Shown: positions 32,375 through 41,060, counted from the first letter of the stretch. The stretch: 64,000 nt of DNA from an uncultured Bacteroidales bacterium (GCA_934725015.1 CAKVAS010000004.1:1-64000); one strand, 5' to 3'. The notes: a model not told the origin generated them from the letters alone. Made by a program: numbers and translations.

Positions 32375-34375
32375 ATGATTCCACGCGACACGGTAGAGCG
32401 CATTCTGGACGTTGCCCAGATTGTTGATGTGGTCGGCGATTTCGTCGATCTGAAGCGTCGTGGGGCAAACTGGACCGCGTGCTGCCCGTTCCACAACGAG
32501 AAGACCCCGTCGTTCTATGTCTCTCCGGCCAAGGGCATCTACAAGTGCTTCGGCTGCGGGAAGGCAGGCTCGGCCGTGGATTTCGTGATGGAGCATGAGA
32601 GCATGACCTTCCCGGAGGCCATCCGCTATCTCGGCAAGAAGTACCACATCGAGGTGAACGAAGAGGAGGAGACCGCCGAGGACCTCGCCCGGAAACAGCA
32701 CAAGGACAGCCTCTACATAGTTTCGAAGTTTGCCGCCGAGTTCTTTCAGAAGTCGCTCCATACTCCTATGGGACAGGCGATTGCATATCAGTATTTCCAT
32801 GGGAAGCGCAAACTTGACGACTCCACAATCGAGAAGTACGGGCTAGGATGGGCTCCGCAGTCACGCGACGAGCTGAGCCGTGCGGCGAGGGACGCAGGAT
32901 ATAAGGAGGACTACCTCGTCGAGACCGGGCTGAGCATACGCCGCGACGACGGTTCTCTGGTTGACAGGTTCTTCGACAGGGTCATGTTCCCGATACATTC
33001 CGTCACCGGACAGGTCATCGCCTTCGGCGGACGCACCCTCAAGACGGACAAGAGCGTAGCTAAGTACGTCAATTCCCCGGAGACTGAGATATATGTCAAG
33101 AACCGCTCGCTCTACGGAATCTATTTCGCGAAGAACGAGATTGCCAGACAGCGCAAGTGCATACTCGTCGAAGGCTATCTCGACGTACTTTCGATGCATC
33201 AGCTCGGCATACTGAACGTCGTGGCTTCGAGCGGAACCTCGCTCACGACCGGGCAGGTGGCTCTGATAAAGCGGTTCGCGGACGACGTGACCATCATCTA
33301 CGACGGAGACAGCGCCGGCATTCATGCGGCCCTGCGCGGAATCGGGCTTGTGCTCCGAGGCGGGCTGAACGTGCGCGTGGTGCTGCTTCCCGACGGGGAG
33401 GACCCGGACTCGTTCGCCTGTTCGCACACTCTGGCGGAGGTTCAGGACTACATTGCCGCGCATGAGCAGGACTTCATCGGCTTCATGACTGATATGCTTC
33501 TCGGCGAGGCCGGGAACGACCCTCTGAAAAGGGCTTCTCTGATTAACGAGGTGGCGGACACGATTGCCCTGATTCCGGACCAGATAGTCAGGGCTATGTA
33601 TGTCCAGTCGTGCTCGGCCAAGTTCGGCACGGAGGAGGGTATGCTCTACGACAGGGTGAGGCAGTCCCGCGAGGCCATGCTTGTGGCGGAGAAAAAGCAG
33701 CAGGAAAGGGAGGCGGCAAGGGAGTCCGCCGCGGAGGAAGGACAGGATTCCCCTGAGCCGGAGCCTGCGGATGAACCTCAGCGGCCGGAGCGGCCGCAGG
33801 CGGCCACAGGAACTGCGCAGATGCATGAGGAGGAGCCTTTCACGGCTTCCGGCGAGCGTGAGCTGCTCTGTTTCCTTCTCGAGTACGGTGAATGTGAGCT
33901 GAAGTTCGACAAGGACTCTCCGTTCAGGACGGATGAGGTTCCGACTGTCGCCGACTTCATACTCAACACCTTGGACGACAACGGGATGGTCTTTCACAAC
34001 ACGATGTATGCCCGTATATTGGAGCAATATACGAAGTTCTATGACGACGGTCTTCAGCAGAGCCGGATTCTTGCCCGCCTTCGCGACAGCGCGGATCCGC
34101 AGATCAGTGCCGTGACGCGCGACCTGCTTGTCGATAAGTACAACCTGACTGTGAAGAACTTCGAGAACTCGCTCACTTCGGCGGAGACGATGCTGGTGAC
34201 ATACGTCCCCAAGTCGCTGATAAAGCTTCAGCTGCTCAATGTCGAGCTTGAGCTCAAGGCTCTCCAGAAGGAACTCATGACGACGCAGGATGCCGGAAAG
34301 ATGGAGGAACTGATGCGGAAGATTACGGAGCTGAGCAGGATGAAGTCGTCCCTTGCGTCGGAGTTTCGGAAATAG
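32375..34375 (+). CDS. dnaG: DNA primase
   Basis: Synthesises RNA primers for replication. The CHC2 zinc finger uses Cys37, His40, Cys58 and Cys61 (CCPFHNEKTPSF, then YKCFGCGKAG). The TOPRIM core shows ILVEGYLDVLSMHQ and IYDGDSAGIHAAL. The C-terminal helicase-binding region follows a Pro/Glu/Arg-rich linker (about residues 440-490). The frame is open from TTG 32351. ATG 32375 is chosen because a purine-rich AGGAGG lies at 32358-32363 and MIPRDTVERI is the normal N-terminus. Confidence 0.96.
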   Translation: MIPRDTVERILDVAQIVDVVGDFVDLKRRGANWTACCPFHNEKTPSFYVSPAKGIYKCFGCGKAGSAVDFVMEHESMTFPEAIRYLGKKYHIEVNEEEETAEDLARKQHKDSLYIVSKFAAEFFQKSLHTPMGQAIAYQYFHGKRKLDDSTIEKYGLGWAPQSRDELSRAARDAGYKEDYLVETGLSIRRDDGSLVDRFFDRVMFPIHSVTGQVIAFGGRTLKTDKSVAKYVNSPETEIYVKNRSLYGIYFAKNEIARQRKCILVEGYLDVLSMHQLGILNVVASSGTSLTTGQVALIKRFADDVTIIYDGDSAGIHAALRGIGLVLRGGLNVRVVLLPDGEDPDSFACSHTLAEVQDYIAAHEQDFIGFMTDMLLGEAGNDPLKRASLINEVADTIALIPDQIVRAMYVQSCSAKFGTEEGMLYDRVRQSREAMLVAEKKQQEREAARESAAEEGQDSPEPEPADEPQRPERPQAATGTAQMHEEEPFTASGERELLCFLLEYGECELKFDKDSPFRTDEVPTVADFILNTLDDNGMVFHNTMYARILEQYTKFYDDGLQQSRILARLRDSADPQISAVTRDLLVDKYNLTVKNFENSLTSAETMLVTYVPKSLIKLQLLNVELELKALQKELMTTQDAGKMEELMRKITELSRMKSSLASEFRK

Positions 34376-34428
34376 GGGGATTTCGTTGATATATAATGAT
34401 ATACTGAAAAATAAAAGAATATAGAAAT

Positions 34429-36627
34429 ATGGAAAACAAGGATTACAGGAGACAGCTGGTGACTTGTGCGCTCCCTTATGCGAACGGTCCCGTTCATATC
34501 GGCCATCTCGCCGGAGTTTATGTTCCCGCCGACATATACGTCAGGTATCAGAGGCTCAGAGGGCAGGACGTGCTTTTCATCTGCGGTTCGGACGAGCACG
34601 GCGTTCCGATTACCATCAAGGCGAAGAAGGAGGGCGTCACTCCGCAGGACATCGTTGACAGGTATCACTCTCTCATAAAGGCTTCGTTTGCGGGTCTCGG
34701 AATCAATTTCGACATATATTCACGCACGTCGTCAAAGGTTCACGAGAAGACCGCCTCGGATTTCTTCCGCAAGCTCTACGACGACGGGAAGTTCATCGTG
34801 AAGGAAAGCGAGCAGTACTATGACGAGGAGGCCAAGACCTTCCTCGCGGACCGCTACATCGTAGGAACCTGCCCGCGCTGCGGCGCCGAGGGGGCATACG
34901 GCGACCAGTGCGAGAAGTGCGGCGCGACCCTCAGCCCTGACGAGCTCATCAATCCGAGGTCGGCACTGAGCGGCTCCCCGCTTGTGAAGAAGCCGACGAA
35001 GCACTGGTATCTGCCTCTGAATGAATATGAAAAGTGGCTCTCCGAGTGGATTCTCGACGGGCACAGGGAGTGGAAGACCAATGTCTATGGACAGTGCAAG
35101 AGCTGGATTGACGGCGGGCTTCAGCCGCGCGCCGTGAGCCGTGACCTTGACTGGGGCGTTCCGGTGCCGGTCGAGGGAGCGGAGGGCAAGGTTCTCTATG
35201 TCTGGTTCGATGCGCCGATAGGATATATCTCCAACACGAAGGAGCTTCTTCCGCAGTCTTGGGAGAAATGGTGGAAGTCGGAGGACACGAAGCTCGTGCA
35301 TTTCATCGGCAAGGACAACATCGTGTTCCACTGCATCGTGTTTCCGTCCATGCTCAAGGCTCACGGCGACTACATTCTTCCGGACAATGTCCCTGCAAAT
35401 GAGTTCCTGAACCTTGAGGGCGACAAGATTTCGACTTCAAGGGGCTGGGCCGTGTGGCTGAACGAGTATCTGGAGCAGTTCCCGGGACAGGAGGACGTGC
35501 TCCGCTACGTGCTCTGCGCCAACGCTCCGGAGACCAAGGACAACGACTTCTCGTGGAAGGATTTTCAGGCACGCAACAACAGCGAGCTCGTGGCGATTTT
35601 CGGAAACTTCGTGAATAGGGCCGTGGTGCTGACACACAAGTATTTCGGAGGGAAGGTGCCCGCCGACCTGAAGCCGGAGGCGATTGACCGCGAGACGCTT
35701 GCGCAGATTCCGGCGATTGCCGCCGAGATTGAGAGCAATGTGGAGCAGTACCGTTTCCGCGAGGCTCTCAAGGCCGCCATGAACCTTGCGCGGCTTGGCA
35801 ACAAGTACCTTACGGACACGGAGCCGTGGAAGGTGGCCAAGACTGACATGGGCAGGACGGCGTCCATTCTCAATGTCTCCCTTCAGATATGCGCCGCGCT
35901 TGCTGTGGCGTTCGAGCCGTTCCTGCCGTTTTCCGCTGAGAAGCTCCGCCGGATTCTGCGCGTGGGCATCATCGCCGGAACGGACCATCGCGCAGGAGAG
36001 GAAGGCACGGGTGGGGAGAACATCTTCACCGCCTCCGAGGCAGCCGCCCTGCACACCGTTGATTCCGCGTCTTCGATCCTGTCTGAATTTCCGATTTCCC
36101 TTTCTTGGAGCGACCTCGTTTCCGAGCGCATACTCCCGGCGGGTCATGAGATAGGTGAGGCCGAGCTTCTGTTCTCGAAGATTGAGGACGAGGTTGTCGA
36201 TGCGCAGATTGCGCGTCTGAATGCAATCAGGGCGGAACGCGAGGCCGCCGCTGCCGAGGCTGCCGCGAAGGAAGCCGCCGCGAAGGTCGAGCCTCAGAAG
36301 CCTGAGTGCTCCTTCGAGGATTTCGAGAAGATGGACATCAGGACGGCGACGGTGCTTGAGGCGGAGAGGGTTCCTAAGACGGACAAGCTGCTCAAGCTGA
36401 CGATAGACACGGGCATTGACAGGCGCACGATTGTTTCCGGCATAGCGGAGTACTATTCTCCGGAGGATATGCTCGGCAGGCAGATTTGCATTCTCGCCAA
36501 CCTCGCTCCGCGTAAGATTCGCGGCATCGAGTCCAAGGGAATGATTCTGATGGCGCGTCAGGGCGACGGCAAGATGCGGTTCATCACGCCTGCCGAGGTG
36601 CTGACCAACGGAGCCACCATAGGGTAA
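34429..36627 (+). CDS. metG: Methionyl-tRNA synthetase
   Basis: The HIGH-type motif is PYANGPVHIGHL. The zinc knuckle is CPRCGAEGAYGDQCEKCG, and the KMSKS-equivalent is KISTSRGW. The C-terminal OB-fold tRNA-binding domain (FEDFEKMDIRTATVLEAERV) is joined by an Ala/Glu-rich linker of about 25 residues. An extra segment (TDHRAGEEGTGGENIFTASE) lies in the anticodon-binding region. It is complete at 732 residues. A repeat fragment follows directly. Confidence 0.96.
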   Translation: MENKDYRRQLVTCALPYANGPVHIGHLAGVYVPADIYVRYQRLRGQDVLFICGSDEHGVPITIKAKKEGVTPQDIVDRYHSLIKASFAGLGINFDIYSRTSSKVHEKTASDFFRKLYDDGKFIVKESEQYYDEEAKTFLADRYIVGTCPRCGAEGAYGDQCEKCGATLSPDELINPRSALSGSPLVKKPTKHWYLPLNEYEKWLSEWILDGHREWKTNVYGQCKSWIDGGLQPRAVSRDLDWGVPVPVEGAEGKVLYVWFDAPIGYISNTKELLPQSWEKWWKSEDTKLVHFIGKDNIVFHCIVFPSMLKAHGDYILPDNVPANEFLNLEGDKISTSRGWAVWLNEYLEQFPGQEDVLRYVLCANAPETKDNDFSWKDFQARNNSELVAIFGNFVNRAVVLTHKYFGGKVPADLKPEAIDRETLAQIPAIAAEIESNVEQYRFREALKAAMNLARLGNKYLTDTEPWKVAKTDMGRTASILNVSLQICAALAVAFEPFLPFSAEKLRRILRVGIIAGTDHRAGEEGTGGENIFTASEAAALHTVDSASSILSEFPISLSWSDLVSERILPAGHEIGEAELLFSKIEDEVVDAQIARLNAIRAEREAAAAEAAAKEAAAKVEPQKPECSFEDFEKMDIRTATVLEAERVPKTDKLLKLTIDTGIDRRTIVSGIAEYYSPEDMLGRQICILANLAPRKIRGIESKGMILMARQGDGKMRFITPAEVLTNGATIG

Positions 36628-36642
36628 AAGTCCACTAAAAAG

Positions 36643-36693
36643 CGAATTGCCGCGTTGGACTTGTTGTCATTTCGAGCGGAGCGAGAAATCTTT
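36643..36693 (+). repeat. Composite of a gene-end element fragment and a REP-like element
   Basis: CGAATTGCCGCGTTGGACTT (36643-36662) is the left end of the gene-end element core, starting 16 nt after the metG stop. The rest of that core and its right arm are absent. A 29-nt REP-like element follows immediately at 36665-36693 (TGTCATTTCGAGC, GGA, GCGAGAAATCTTT). Confidence 0.75.
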
Positions 36694-36713
36694 AATACGG
36701 ATAGGCCTATTGT

Positions 36714-37838
36714 ATGATACAGTATAATAAGGACATAAATAATACCTTCGGGATGAAGGTGCGGGCGGCGGCATACGCCGAATGGGGGAGCGAGGACGCG
36801 CTGCGGGAACTGCTGAAGGACAGTTCCCTGCCGCGTCCTTTTCTCTTTGTCGGAGCCGGAAGCAACCTGCTGTTCACCGGAGACTTTCCCGGTACTGTCC
36901 TGCATTCGGCCATGAAGGACATCCGGAGCCTGTCAGATTCAACTGCTGTCTCATCTGCTTCTGACTCTTGTTATATTGAACATTCTGTGCCTGATGACTC
37001 CGGTTCATCAGATGCCCTTGCTGAGGTTGGCTCGGGAGTCGTGTTCGATGACTTCTGCGCATGGGCTGCGGATTGCAATCTCTGGGGAGTCGAAAACCTT
37101 TCGCACATCCCTGGAGAGGTAGGGGCGAGCGCGGTTCAGAATGTCGGGGCTTATGGCGTTGAGGCGAAGGACGTGATTGCCCGGGTGAACTGCATCGAAC
37201 TCGCGACCGGGAAGTCTGTCTCCTTTGACAATTCCGAATGCGGCTACGGCTATAGGGCATCCAATTTCAAGACCGTCTGGAAAGGTCTCTACGCCGTCAC
37301 CTCGGTCGTGTTCCGCCTTTCGTCAGTCCCCACTCCGCATCTCGACTACGGTCATCTCCGCTCTGCGGTCGAAGCCGTATCCTGTCATTTCGAGCAAAGC
37401 GAGAAATCTTTAACCCCGTCTCTCATCCGTGAGGTGGTGACAGAAATCCGCCGTCAGAAACTCCCAGAACCGTCCGAACTCGGTTCGGCCGGAAGCTTCT
37501 TCAAGAACCCGGTGATTCCGCAGGAACATTTCGACCGCATTCTCAATGACTTCCGGCAGGCAAACGGCTCCGAAGCCACTGTTCCTCACTATGTTGTGGT
37601 GCAGCCGGGCAATGCGGCTCCCATGATTAAGGTTCCTGCGGCCTGGCTGATTGAACAGTGCGGCTGGAAAGGCCGGCAGACCGGTAATGTCGCCTGCTAC
37701 TCGAAACAGCCGCTCGTCATCGTGAACCTCACCGGCAACGCCACCCCGCAGGAGGTGATGGACCTCGAAAACTCAGTCATCGCTTCCGTCCGCGACCGCT
37801 TCGGCGTAACCCTCTCTCCCGAGGTAGAACACATCTGA
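36714..37838 (+). CDS. murB: UDP-N-acetylenolpyruvoylglucosamine reductase carrying an in-frame repeat
   Basis: FAD-dependent second step of peptidoglycan precursor synthesis. Seen are FLFVGAGSNLLF (FAD site), IPGEVGASAVQNVGAYG, ECGYGYRASNFK and LGSAGSFFKNP with the catalytic Ser region, and LIEQCGWKGRQTGNV. Two extra segments interrupt the fold. One is a Ser/Asp-rich loop (about residues 78-102). The other, CHFEQSEKSL at 224-233, is encoded exactly by a REP-like element. All core motifs are intact, so the gene is probably functional. Confidence 0.93.
   Translation: MIQYNKDINNTFGMKVRAAAYAEWGSEDALRELLKDSSLPRPFLFVGAGSNLLFTGDFPGTVLHSAMKDIRSLSDSTAVSSASDSCYIEHSVPDDSGSSDALAEVGSGVVFDDFCAWAADCNLWGVENLSHIPGEVGASAVQNVGAYGVEAKDVIARVNCIELATGKSVSFDNSECGYGYRASNFKTVWKGLYAVTSVVFRLSSVPTPHLDYGHLRSAVEAVSCHFEQSEKSLTPSLIREVVTEIRRQKLPEPSELGSAGSFFKNPVIPQEHFDRILNDFRQANGSEATVPHYVVVQPGNAAPMIKVPAAWLIEQCGWKGRQTGNVACYSKQPLVIVNLTGNATPQEVMDLENSVIASVRDRFGVTLSPEVEHI
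37383..37411 (+). repeat. REP-like element inside murB
   Basis: TGTCATTTCGAGC, AAA, GCGAGAAATCTTT. This is a full-length 29-nt copy of the dispersed repeat, inserted in-frame and translated as CHFEQSEKSL. Confidence 0.92.
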
Positions 37839-37846
37839 CGCCAGAA

Positions 37847-37932
37847 TTGCACCGTCAATCGTGCAACTTTTTTTAAATATTGCACGGTAAGTAATGCAAA
37901 AATCAATAAAAGTTGCACGGACTATCGTGCAA
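37847..37932 (+). repeat. Triple palindrome at 33-nt spacing upstream of an ATPase remnant
   Basis: TTGCACCGTCAATCGTGCAA (37847-37866), TTGCACGGTAAGTAATGCAA (37880-37899) and TTGCACGGACTATCGTGCAA (37913-37932). The starts are exactly 33 nt apart, the same geometry as at 12586-12665 but with an unrelated sequence. The third copy runs straight into the remnant of the ATPase coding region. Confidence 0.92.
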
Positions 37933-37935
37933 CTT

Positions 37936-38556
37936 TTGTATATCAAGGAATATCGGCAGCATGGGTGTTATCCGTTTTTCCGTGAACCTGAATTCCGAAC
38001 GAGACTGCGTCAGGTCATCACCACCACTGTCGAGGTGGATATTCCCAAGTATGCCGAGATGACGGTTGCCGCTACCGAGAAGCTGAAAAAGCTGATGTAC
38101 TATGTCTCTCAGAGCGTTCCGGTGAAGATTAACTATTCCGATATGGAGCGTGACCTTGACATCCCGAGGAACAGTCTTCCGACATATCTGGAATATCTTG
38201 AGAAGGCGGAACTCGTGTCCATGCTCCGTATGAAGGCGAACGGGGATGCGGTGCTCCGCAAGATGGACAAGCTCTACCTGAACAACTCAAACATGATGTA
38301 TTCAATGTCAGACCATGAGCCGAATCCGGGCAATGTGCGCGAGACAATGTTCCTTTCATGGATGGAAAACACCTTCGACATCGTCGAATCCCCGATTTCG
38401 GACTTTGAACTCGACGGCAAAACCTTTGAAGTCGGAGGCCGCAAGAAAGGCAAGAAACAGATTGCCGACGCTTCGGAAGGCTACATCGTCGCCGACGACA
38501 TCGAATATGCCTACAAAAACAAGATTCCCCTCTGGATGTTCGGGTTTATATATTAG
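37936..38556 (+). pseudogene. N-terminally deleted AAA/DUF4143 ATPase
   Basis: The frame reads LLYIKEYRQHGCYPFFREPE, then TTTVEVDIPKYAEM and YYVSQSVPVKINYSDMERDL. After RNSLPTYLEYLEKAELV it continues NNSNMMYSMSDHEPNPGNVR, ETMFLSWM and ADDIEYAYKNKIPLWMFGF. This is the C-terminal half of a Bacteroidetes AAA ATPase. The ~200 residues with Walker A and B are missing. The frame is otherwise open to its natural stop. A deletion seems to have joined the operator array to the middle of the gene. Confidence 0.85.
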
Positions 38557-38708
38557 TGTAGTCTTAGCGCCTTATTCAAATGTAGTTCATTCTGCGTCTT
38601 TTGCGTTTTCTGTGATTTGTTTTTGTATTGTTTGTAAATTCCTTGTCGTTTGTTTTTGGCTGTATTGTGTGGTTGTTGATAACTTGTTTATAATTATGGT
38701 GACATTGC

Positions 38709-38739
38709 TTGTTGATTAGCATTGTTTTACTTAAATTTG
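38709..38739 (+). promoter_or_regulatory. Promoter upstream of the 138-residue hypothetical gene
   Basis: TTG (38709-38711), a 20-nt spacer and TAAATTTG (38732-38739). A 22-codon open frame (ATG 38747) begins near the expected start and may be a leader peptide. The 294 nt between the pseudogene and ATG 38851 hold nothing else recognisable. Confidence 0.6.
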
Positions 38740-38850
38740 TGTCGCGATGAGTTCTGGTGGAGAAAATGACTGTGATTTAAATTATGTGAACAGAACTTTG
38801 ATGTGGTTAGTTTGAAAGATGCAAACAAAGGACGACGCAAGAGATACATT

Positions 38851-39267
38851 ATGGGAGGTATAAAGTTTTTCAGTGCGAGACAATACAGCGCAAAATTGAA
38901 GGTTACGATTCAGTCTTCCGGCAAACTCGGTTTCACAGACGAGACTGCCAAGGAACTGAACTTGTCGTCTCAGACCTATATAAAGCTCGGAGTTGATGAA
39001 AATGAACCGGAGGATATGTATCTCGTGGTTTTGAGGGAGGCGGACGAAGATGCTTTCAAGGTCTGCAAGTCAGGAGACTATTATTATCTACCGACGACAC
39101 TGCTTTTCATGTCCCTTGGATATGATTACAAGAATAGGACAATAATGTTCGACCTGACTCGTTCATCTGAATTTGATGACGAGTATGGCGGGACGGTTTA
39201 TAAGTTGAACAAACGCGAAAGCGATAAAAAAAGGAGGAAAATAATGGCATCGTGGCATATTGAATAG
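38851..39267 (+). CDS. Hypothetical 138-residue protein
   Basis: MGGIKFFSARQYSAKLKVTI, then GKLGFTDETAKELNLSSQTY, a central strand-rich region and a basic C-terminus (NKRESDKKRRKIMASWHIE). No signal peptide or membrane segment. No family is recognised. A frame open from GTG 38803 is less likely than ATG 38851. It lies in the accessory island, with a possible antisense small RNA just downstream. Confidence 0.65.
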   Translation: MGGIKFFSARQYSAKLKVTIQSSGKLGFTDETAKELNLSSQTYIKLGVDENEPEDMYLVVLREADEDAFKVCKSGDYYYLPTTLLFMSLGYDYKNRTIMFDLTRSSEFDDEYGGTVYKLNKRESDKKRRKIMASWHIE

Positions 39268-39271
39268 ATAC

Positions 39272-39372
39272 AAAAAGCCGCACTGATTGCCGTCAGTGCG
39301 GCCTGTACAGTCCTGATTGCCGGTTGTTAGGACAAAGTCTCAACATCAACACGGAGTGCAGAACCATGGATA
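39272..39372 (-). ncRNA. Candidate ~100-nt small RNA
   Basis: A canonical minus-strand promoter lies at 39379-39410. A perfect terminator lies about 70 nt downstream: GCCGCACTGA/TCAGTGCGGC (39277-39302) with a six-base loop, followed on the minus strand by five T. GATTGCCG occurs twice on the plus strand (39285 and 39315), so the RNA contains CGGCAATC twice. A 24-codon frame (MVLHSVLMLRLC...) exists, so a micropeptide gene is an alternative. Confidence 0.55.
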
Positions 39373-39378
39373 CATCTG

Positions 39379-39410
39379 CAAATGTATGATTTTTTTCAAA
39401 GTCATGCAAA
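39379..39410 (-). promoter_or_regulatory. Minus-strand promoter for the candidate small RNA
   Basis: TTTG (complement of 39407-39410), a 20-nt spacer and TACATTTG (complement of 39379-39386). Confidence 0.65.
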
Positions 39411-39487
39411 CTCCATAACCGGTTTTATTCATCGCATCATCCTTTTATTGGTTGGTGTAAAGTATATTTAAATAAAATAAAGCCGAT

Positions 39488-40120
39488 ATGGTAAGAAATT
39501 ATAAAATACCATTACAGCACGAACTGTGCAAAAATCTGTCCTATACGGACATTTATCAGATGCCGAAAGTGAAACCATACATTGGAGAAATTCCTTCGGA
39601 AATGATTTCGTTTAACAGAGCAAGGGCTTCGCGAAAAAATCCGGTGGCGGCTATTCATTTCTTCATTCAAGACATATTCTTCAATTGTGTCTGGAATGCT
39701 CCTGCGAAGTATTTGGAGATGTTTAGACAGTTTTGGGGTGTCATTTCTACTGATTATTCAGTATATGCGGATATGACGAAGCCTGAAGTTGTGTGGAACT
39801 CCTACAGAAACAAACTTCTTGCAGCATGGCTTCAGGAAAAAGGCGTGACAGTAATCCCCAATGTCAGCTGGTCTCGCCCTTGGAGCTATGATTTCTGTTT
39901 TGATGGTTTCCCGAAACACTCCGTAATTGCTATCAATAGTACAGGGGTCAGAAAAAATTCTTTTTCGTCGGATTTGTGGATTCAAGGTTATGAGAAGGCC
40001 ATAGAGATTCTAGAACCGATAAAGATTGTACGCTATGGAGCCAAGCAAGACGGAGAAAATGAGTCCATCAGCGTTTACTTTCCCAATGATAACTATAAAT
40101 CTGCGTGCTATGGGAGGTAA
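39488..40120 (+). CDS. DUF4417 protein
   Basis: Matches the DUF4417 pattern: AIHFFIQDIFFNCVWNAPAK, then FWGVISTDYSVYADM, VVWNSYRNKLLAAWLQEKGV, TVIPNVSWSRPWSYDFCFDG. The C-terminal ESISVYFPNDNYKSACYGR is also typical. These proteins occur in phage-like and accessory gene pairs, and their function is unknown. The last 11 nt overlap the start of the next gene, so translation of the two is probably coupled. Confidence 0.82.
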   Translation: MVRNYKIPLQHELCKNLSYTDIYQMPKVKPYIGEIPSEMISFNRARASRKNPVAAIHFFIQDIFFNCVWNAPAKYLEMFRQFWGVISTDYSVYADMTKPEVVWNSYRNKLLAAWLQEKGVTVIPNVSWSRPWSYDFCFDGFPKHSVIAINSTGVRKNSFSSDLWIQGYEKAIEILEPIKIVRYGAKQDGENESISVYFPNDNYKSACYGR

Positions 40121-40586
40121 TGGTGCATATATAGCTTCAGCAGGGGGCGTTCCTGTGAGTAAAAGGACGCATACAGATACTGATTATCGGGTTGATGGAC
40201 ATAAGGTCTTGGTTCAGTCGCGGCAGCCGATGCAGAACAACACGCCGGTTAATTCTAATTCGGAAAATCCTATTTATCTTTGTGGTAAGACTGACAAGAA
40301 TGGGAAAGTGACGGTTAACACTGTCGCTATTTACGAGAAACACAAACTTGTCATGACAATAGACCTCAAATATGATGCGAATGGGGACATAATTCCGTAT
40401 GCCAATGGCGGCAAAGGAACGACGCATGCTCATAGGTGGCCGTCAGGCAGTGACGGAGAGGTCGGAAGAAAGTCTCATGACCCGAGAAATTCGCTGCCGT
40501 ATGACTCGAAATATGATAGCTTGCTGAAAAAGATTGTCGAGTTTAATAAAAAAGGAAATATATGGAAACCGAGAACAGAAAAGTAG
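40110..40586 (+). CDS. Unknown protein coupled to DUF4417, possible toxin
   Basis: 158 residues beginning MGGNGAYIASAGG, a Gly-rich start typical of the partner that follows DUF4417 genes. The middle is strand-rich (GKVTVNTVAIYEKHKLVMTI). The C-terminus has His-rich GGKGTTHAHRWPSGSDGEVG and a basic tail. It overlaps the gene before by 11 nt and the gene after by 25 nt. A toxin role is inferred only from this arrangement. The frame is open from 40026, but ATG 40110 fits the partner family. Confidence 0.65.
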   Translation: MGGNGAYIASAGGVPVSKRTHTDTDYRVDGHKVLVQSRQPMQNNTPVNSNSENPIYLCGKTDKNGKVTVNTVAIYEKHKLVMTIDLKYDANGDIIPYANGGKGTTHAHRWPSGSDGEVGRKSHDPRNSLPYDSKYDSLLKKIVEFNKKGNIWKPRTEK

Positions 40587-40978
40587 TGCTTGAGAACTTC
40601 TATGGCGATGGCAAACACCTTTATGAAGATGAACTTGGCTGGTGGCCGGAAGCTAAGGAGGAAGCCCATTCTCTTGTGCCAAGGGACATCTTTGAGTATG
40701 AGATTGTCAAGGTTGGGTTCAACCTTGCATTCTACTACATTGACAATGACACCTGCTATGGATTGCATACCGAGGCTTTGCCTATTGAATTCAAAATTTT
40801 GCCGCGCAACAGAGCCGAAGAGTTTGTATGTTGGCAATGCGATTTCGATACGCATGACGACGGGGAAGTGCTCTATTCATTTGACGAATGCTCAATGAAA
40901 ATATGGGATACTATCAGGATTGACGGGAAAGGTCTCGGGGAAATTCTTGACAGATCTGTCATTATGACTCTGAATTAA
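40562..40978 (+). CDS. Unknown acidic protein, possible immunity partner
   Basis: 138 residues, acidic, with no signal peptide: METENRKVVLENFYGDGKHL, then EYEIVKVGFNLAFYYIDNDT and FVCWQCDFDTHDDGEVLYSF. No family is recognised. It overlaps the preceding gene by 25 nt and closes the three-gene unit. Acidic composition and tight overlap are common in immunity proteins, but this is an inference. Confidence 0.65.
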   Translation: METENRKVVLENFYGDGKHLYEDELGWWPEAKEEAHSLVPRDIFEYEIVKVGFNLAFYYIDNDTCYGLHTEALPIEFKILPRNRAEEFVCWQCDFDTHDDGEVLYSFDECSMKIWDTIRIDGKGLGEILDRSVIMTLN

Positions 40979-41060
40979 ACTGAGACTGAGCAATGTGTAA
41001 TCGGTGGCATATATTGTCGTATGCCACCGATTATTTTGAATCTGAGAATTGCTTAAACTG

